NCBI RefSeq assembly: GCF_005145025.1
Contig: NZ_CP039695.1
Location: 1,421,501-1,485,500 of the forward strand
Reading direction: 5' to 3'
Length of the DNA stretch: 64,000 nucleotides
DNA from: Novosphingobium sp. EMRT-2
GTDB lineage: Bacteria > Pseudomonadota > Alphaproteobacteria > Sphingomonadales > Sphingomonadaceae
Within the stretch, counting starts at the first letter, position 1, and each line of letters begins with the position of its first letter. The notes beneath the pieces were generated by a model. That model worked only from the letters and a program-made list of their open reading frames with translations, did no database searches and was not told the DNA's origin. Of the stretch, positions 62,898 through 64,000 are shown in pieces. The position numbers were made by a program, and so were the translations under genes.

Positions 62898-63254
62898 CTA
62901 AACCAAGTCCTCAACACCAACCTGCAGCGCCGCCGCCAGCTTGCACACAGTCTCTACCGAACCTTTCTTCCGGCCGGCTTCGATGTCAGCAATCTGAACG
63001 CGGTTCACGCCCGACGCGCTGGACAGGGTGGCTTGTGTCATGCCGCGAAACTCACGCCAGACGCGCAAGGGGTTTTCCCCGCTAACAAGCCGCTTCGCAA
63101 CATCGGCTGGCACCAGCTCATCGCGGCCGGCGGCGATGTCGGTCATGGCGCGATCATAGGTGCGCAGATCGGCGAGTTCATCGACCGCAGCCTTGAGGTT
63201 CCGGTACTCGTCCAGCGGGATCGTAATCATCTCGCCCATGTTCATCTCCATCAT
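62898..63254 (-). CDS. XRE-family antitoxin
   Basis: 118 residues: an N-terminal ITIPLDEYRNLKAAVDELAD segment and a C-terminal HTH (VWREFRGMTQATLSSASGVN, RVQIADIEAGRKKGSVETV). It is coupled to the RelE-like gene upstream (ATGA overlap), the toxin-first order of HigBA-type modules. It should neutralise the toxin and repress the promoter. Confidence 0.85.
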   Translation of the reverse strand: MMEMNMGEMITIPLDEYRNLKAAVDELADLRTYDRAMTDIAAGRDELVPADVAKRLVSGENPLRVWREFRGMTQATLSSASGVNRVQIADIEAGRKKGSVETVCKLAAALQVGVEDLV

Positions 63255-63499
63255 TCGTAGATGCCGCCGCGCGGCCCAATTTCCAGAACGGCCAACACCA
63301 CGCCATCATCCATGATGACGCGCCAGTCGCCGACCCGCAGCCTGATCCCTTCGCGACCCTTGAGCGCCTTGACGTTGTTCGCGAGCGATACCGGATCAGC
63401 CGCATATTGCTCGACCTTGCTGATGATCCGAGCAGCATCATTCGCGGGCATCTTGCGAAGGGTCTTGATCGCGGCGCGGGTATAGCTGATCGGCTTCAT
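63251..63499 (-). CDS. RelE/ParE-superfamily toxin
   Basis: 82 residues from ATG 63499. TRAAIKTLRKMPANDAARII, KGREGIRLRVGDWRVIMDDG and VLAVLEIGPRGGIYE fit the RelE fold, with the usual basic and C-terminal aromatic residues. RelE toxins cleave mRNA at the ribosome. It is the first gene of the pair, preceded by two inverted repeats. Confidence 0.88.
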   Translation of the reverse strand: MKPISYTRAAIKTLRKMPANDAARIISKVEQYAADPVSLANNVKALKGREGIRLRVGDWRVIMDDGVVLAVLEIGPRGGIYE

Positions 63500-63507
63500 G
63501 CGATTTG

Positions 63508-63542
63508 TGTAGCCTAAAGCTACATTGTAGTCAATAGCTACA
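63508..63542. promoter_or_regulatory. Two tandem operators of the toxin-antitoxin pair
   Basis: TGTAGCCTAAAGCTACA (63508-63524) and TGTAGTCAATAGCTACA (63526-63542), each 17 bp with arms TGTAG and CTACA, one base apart. They cover the promoter region of the toxin gene. Confidence 0.75.
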
Positions 63543-63658
63543 TTTACAGATGTGCGTTTCGCCTTGCCACCGCTGCAACGAAAACGTATCAGTTTCATCA
63601 CCTCGGGAACTGCGCCCATAGGCCGGAAGCCCGATCCCCACAGATCAGGATTGACCCC

Positions 63659-63970
63659 GTGAGCGACATCGTGTTCCTTCGCGGCGTGAGCGAGAATCGC
63701 GACTTCGAGGCGCTTGGGCGCTACGTGGATGCCAGCGAGCGTATCGACAGGCTGTTGTCCGCGCGTCACAATCTCGGCTCCGCCATCGCGCAGATCGTCA
63801 GGCCGTTGTCGTTGCCCGCCGACAAGACCTCGATACCGTCCATCGATGTCGACGCGCTTGCCGAGCAGGTGAGCAACCTCACCGTGATCGAAAGCGAGCT
63901 GCGCGCCGCGATCGATGACGCCAACCAATACGCCGAAGCCGCCGGGAAGAAGGCCGTTCGCCGCCTGTAG
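63659..63970 (+). CDS. Hypothetical helical phage protein
   Basis: 103 residues from GTG 63659. It has YVDASERIDRLLSARHNLGS and DALAEQVSNLTVIESELRAA, mainly helical with possible coiled coil. Rightward, separate from the toxin-antitoxin pair. The 117 bp between the operators and its start show nothing else recognisable. Confidence 0.58.
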   Translation: MSDIVFLRGVSENRDFEALGRYVDASERIDRLLSARHNLGSAIAQIVRPLSLPADKTSIPSIDVDALAEQVSNLTVIESELRAAIDDANQYAEAAGKKAVRRL

Positions 63971-64000
63971 GCGACACCGCAACATCACCGACAAGCATCG

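Larger units (their letters stand above)
46754..64000. mobile_element. Integrated, partly deleted prophage (left part)
   Basis: Tyrosine integrase next to tRNA-Phe, divergent repressor/Cro genes, a chain of tiny overlapping early genes, replicative helicase fragment, tail tube and tail chaperones, and a toxin-antitoxin pair. No terminase, portal, capsid, tape measure or lysis gene is visible. Several genes (GIY-YIG fusion, membrane protein at 52025, RuvC-like gene) are visibly AT-richer than the chromosome. The right end lies outside the window. Confidence 0.88.

Noticed and set aside
46753..64000. Complete, active prophage
   Set aside because: No terminase, portal, capsid, tape measure or lysis genes are seen, and dnaB is truncated; it is better called a deleted prophage.

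Overview
The window is a high-GC alphaproteobacterial chromosome segment (positions 1-46753) followed by the left part of an integrated, partly deleted prophage (46754 to the window end). The chromosomal gene order (tatABC-scpBA-nagZ-SPOR protein-argS; infA-maf-RNase E/G-yacG-tRNA-Phe; an SLC5-domain hybrid kinase beside acs) and the protein sequences point to Sphingomonadales, probably a Novosphingobium-like organism. That placement is inferred from recognised families, not from a database search.

Region 1 (1-9612) is a short-chain carboxylate module: the start of an acyl/propionyl-CoA synthetase, an MHS-type transporter, a DcaP-like porin, acetyl-CoA synthetase (acs), a LuxR-type response regulator and a CrbS-like transporter-kinase. 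It resembles the CrbS/CrbR acetate switch. Region 2 (9722-16421) is a leftward housekeeping run: twin-arginine translocase, ScpA/ScpB chromosome condensation, NagZ, a SPOR protein and ArgS. Region 3 (16549-22278) holds a lipoprotein, ispH, thrB, rnhA, a DUF1508 protein, an FAD oxidoreductase and a hydrolase. Region 4 (22372-29647) is a Tad/Cpa pilus operon, cpaABCDE-tadBC, lacking the expected cpaF ATPase. Region 5 (29695-34644) holds a MarR/FAH-like pair and a fatty-acid beta-oxidation cluster (thiolase, SDR, enoyl-CoA hydratase, TetR) with a palindromic operator candidate. Region 6 (34786-46548) holds thiL, a K+-independent proton pyrophosphatase, a GNAT/cupin pair, tesB, an M23 peptidase, uvrC, infA, maf, an RNase E/G and yacG.

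Region 7 starts at tRNA-Phe(GAA), whose 3' end is the likely attachment site. A leftward operon runs from 51817 down to a tyrosine integrase and, coupled to it, an unusual protein. That protein joins a copy of the integrase's own N-terminal DNA-binding segment to a GIY-YIG (Mug113/T5orf172-like) domain. A repressor (52948, leftward) and a Cro-like gene (53043, rightward) are divergent, and four TTGCA-N3-TGCAA operators lie at their promoters and at the leftward operon promoter. A rightward early operon of tiny, overlapping genes leads to a dnaB helicase gene cut after its Walker A region. The cut end is joined to the last codons of what looks like a tail gene, then a tail tube gene and a tail assembly chaperone pair with a G GGA AAC slippery site (predicted -1 frameshift). 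The terminase, portal, capsid and tape-measure genes are absent, so structural genes have been lost. The right part (60449-63970) is mostly leftward accessory genes: a zinc-ribbon membrane protein, two conserved phage genes of unknown function, a Tat-signal protein, an RHH regulator behind a 24-bp palindrome, and a RelE/XRE toxin-antitoxin pair. No right attachment site is visible before the window ends.
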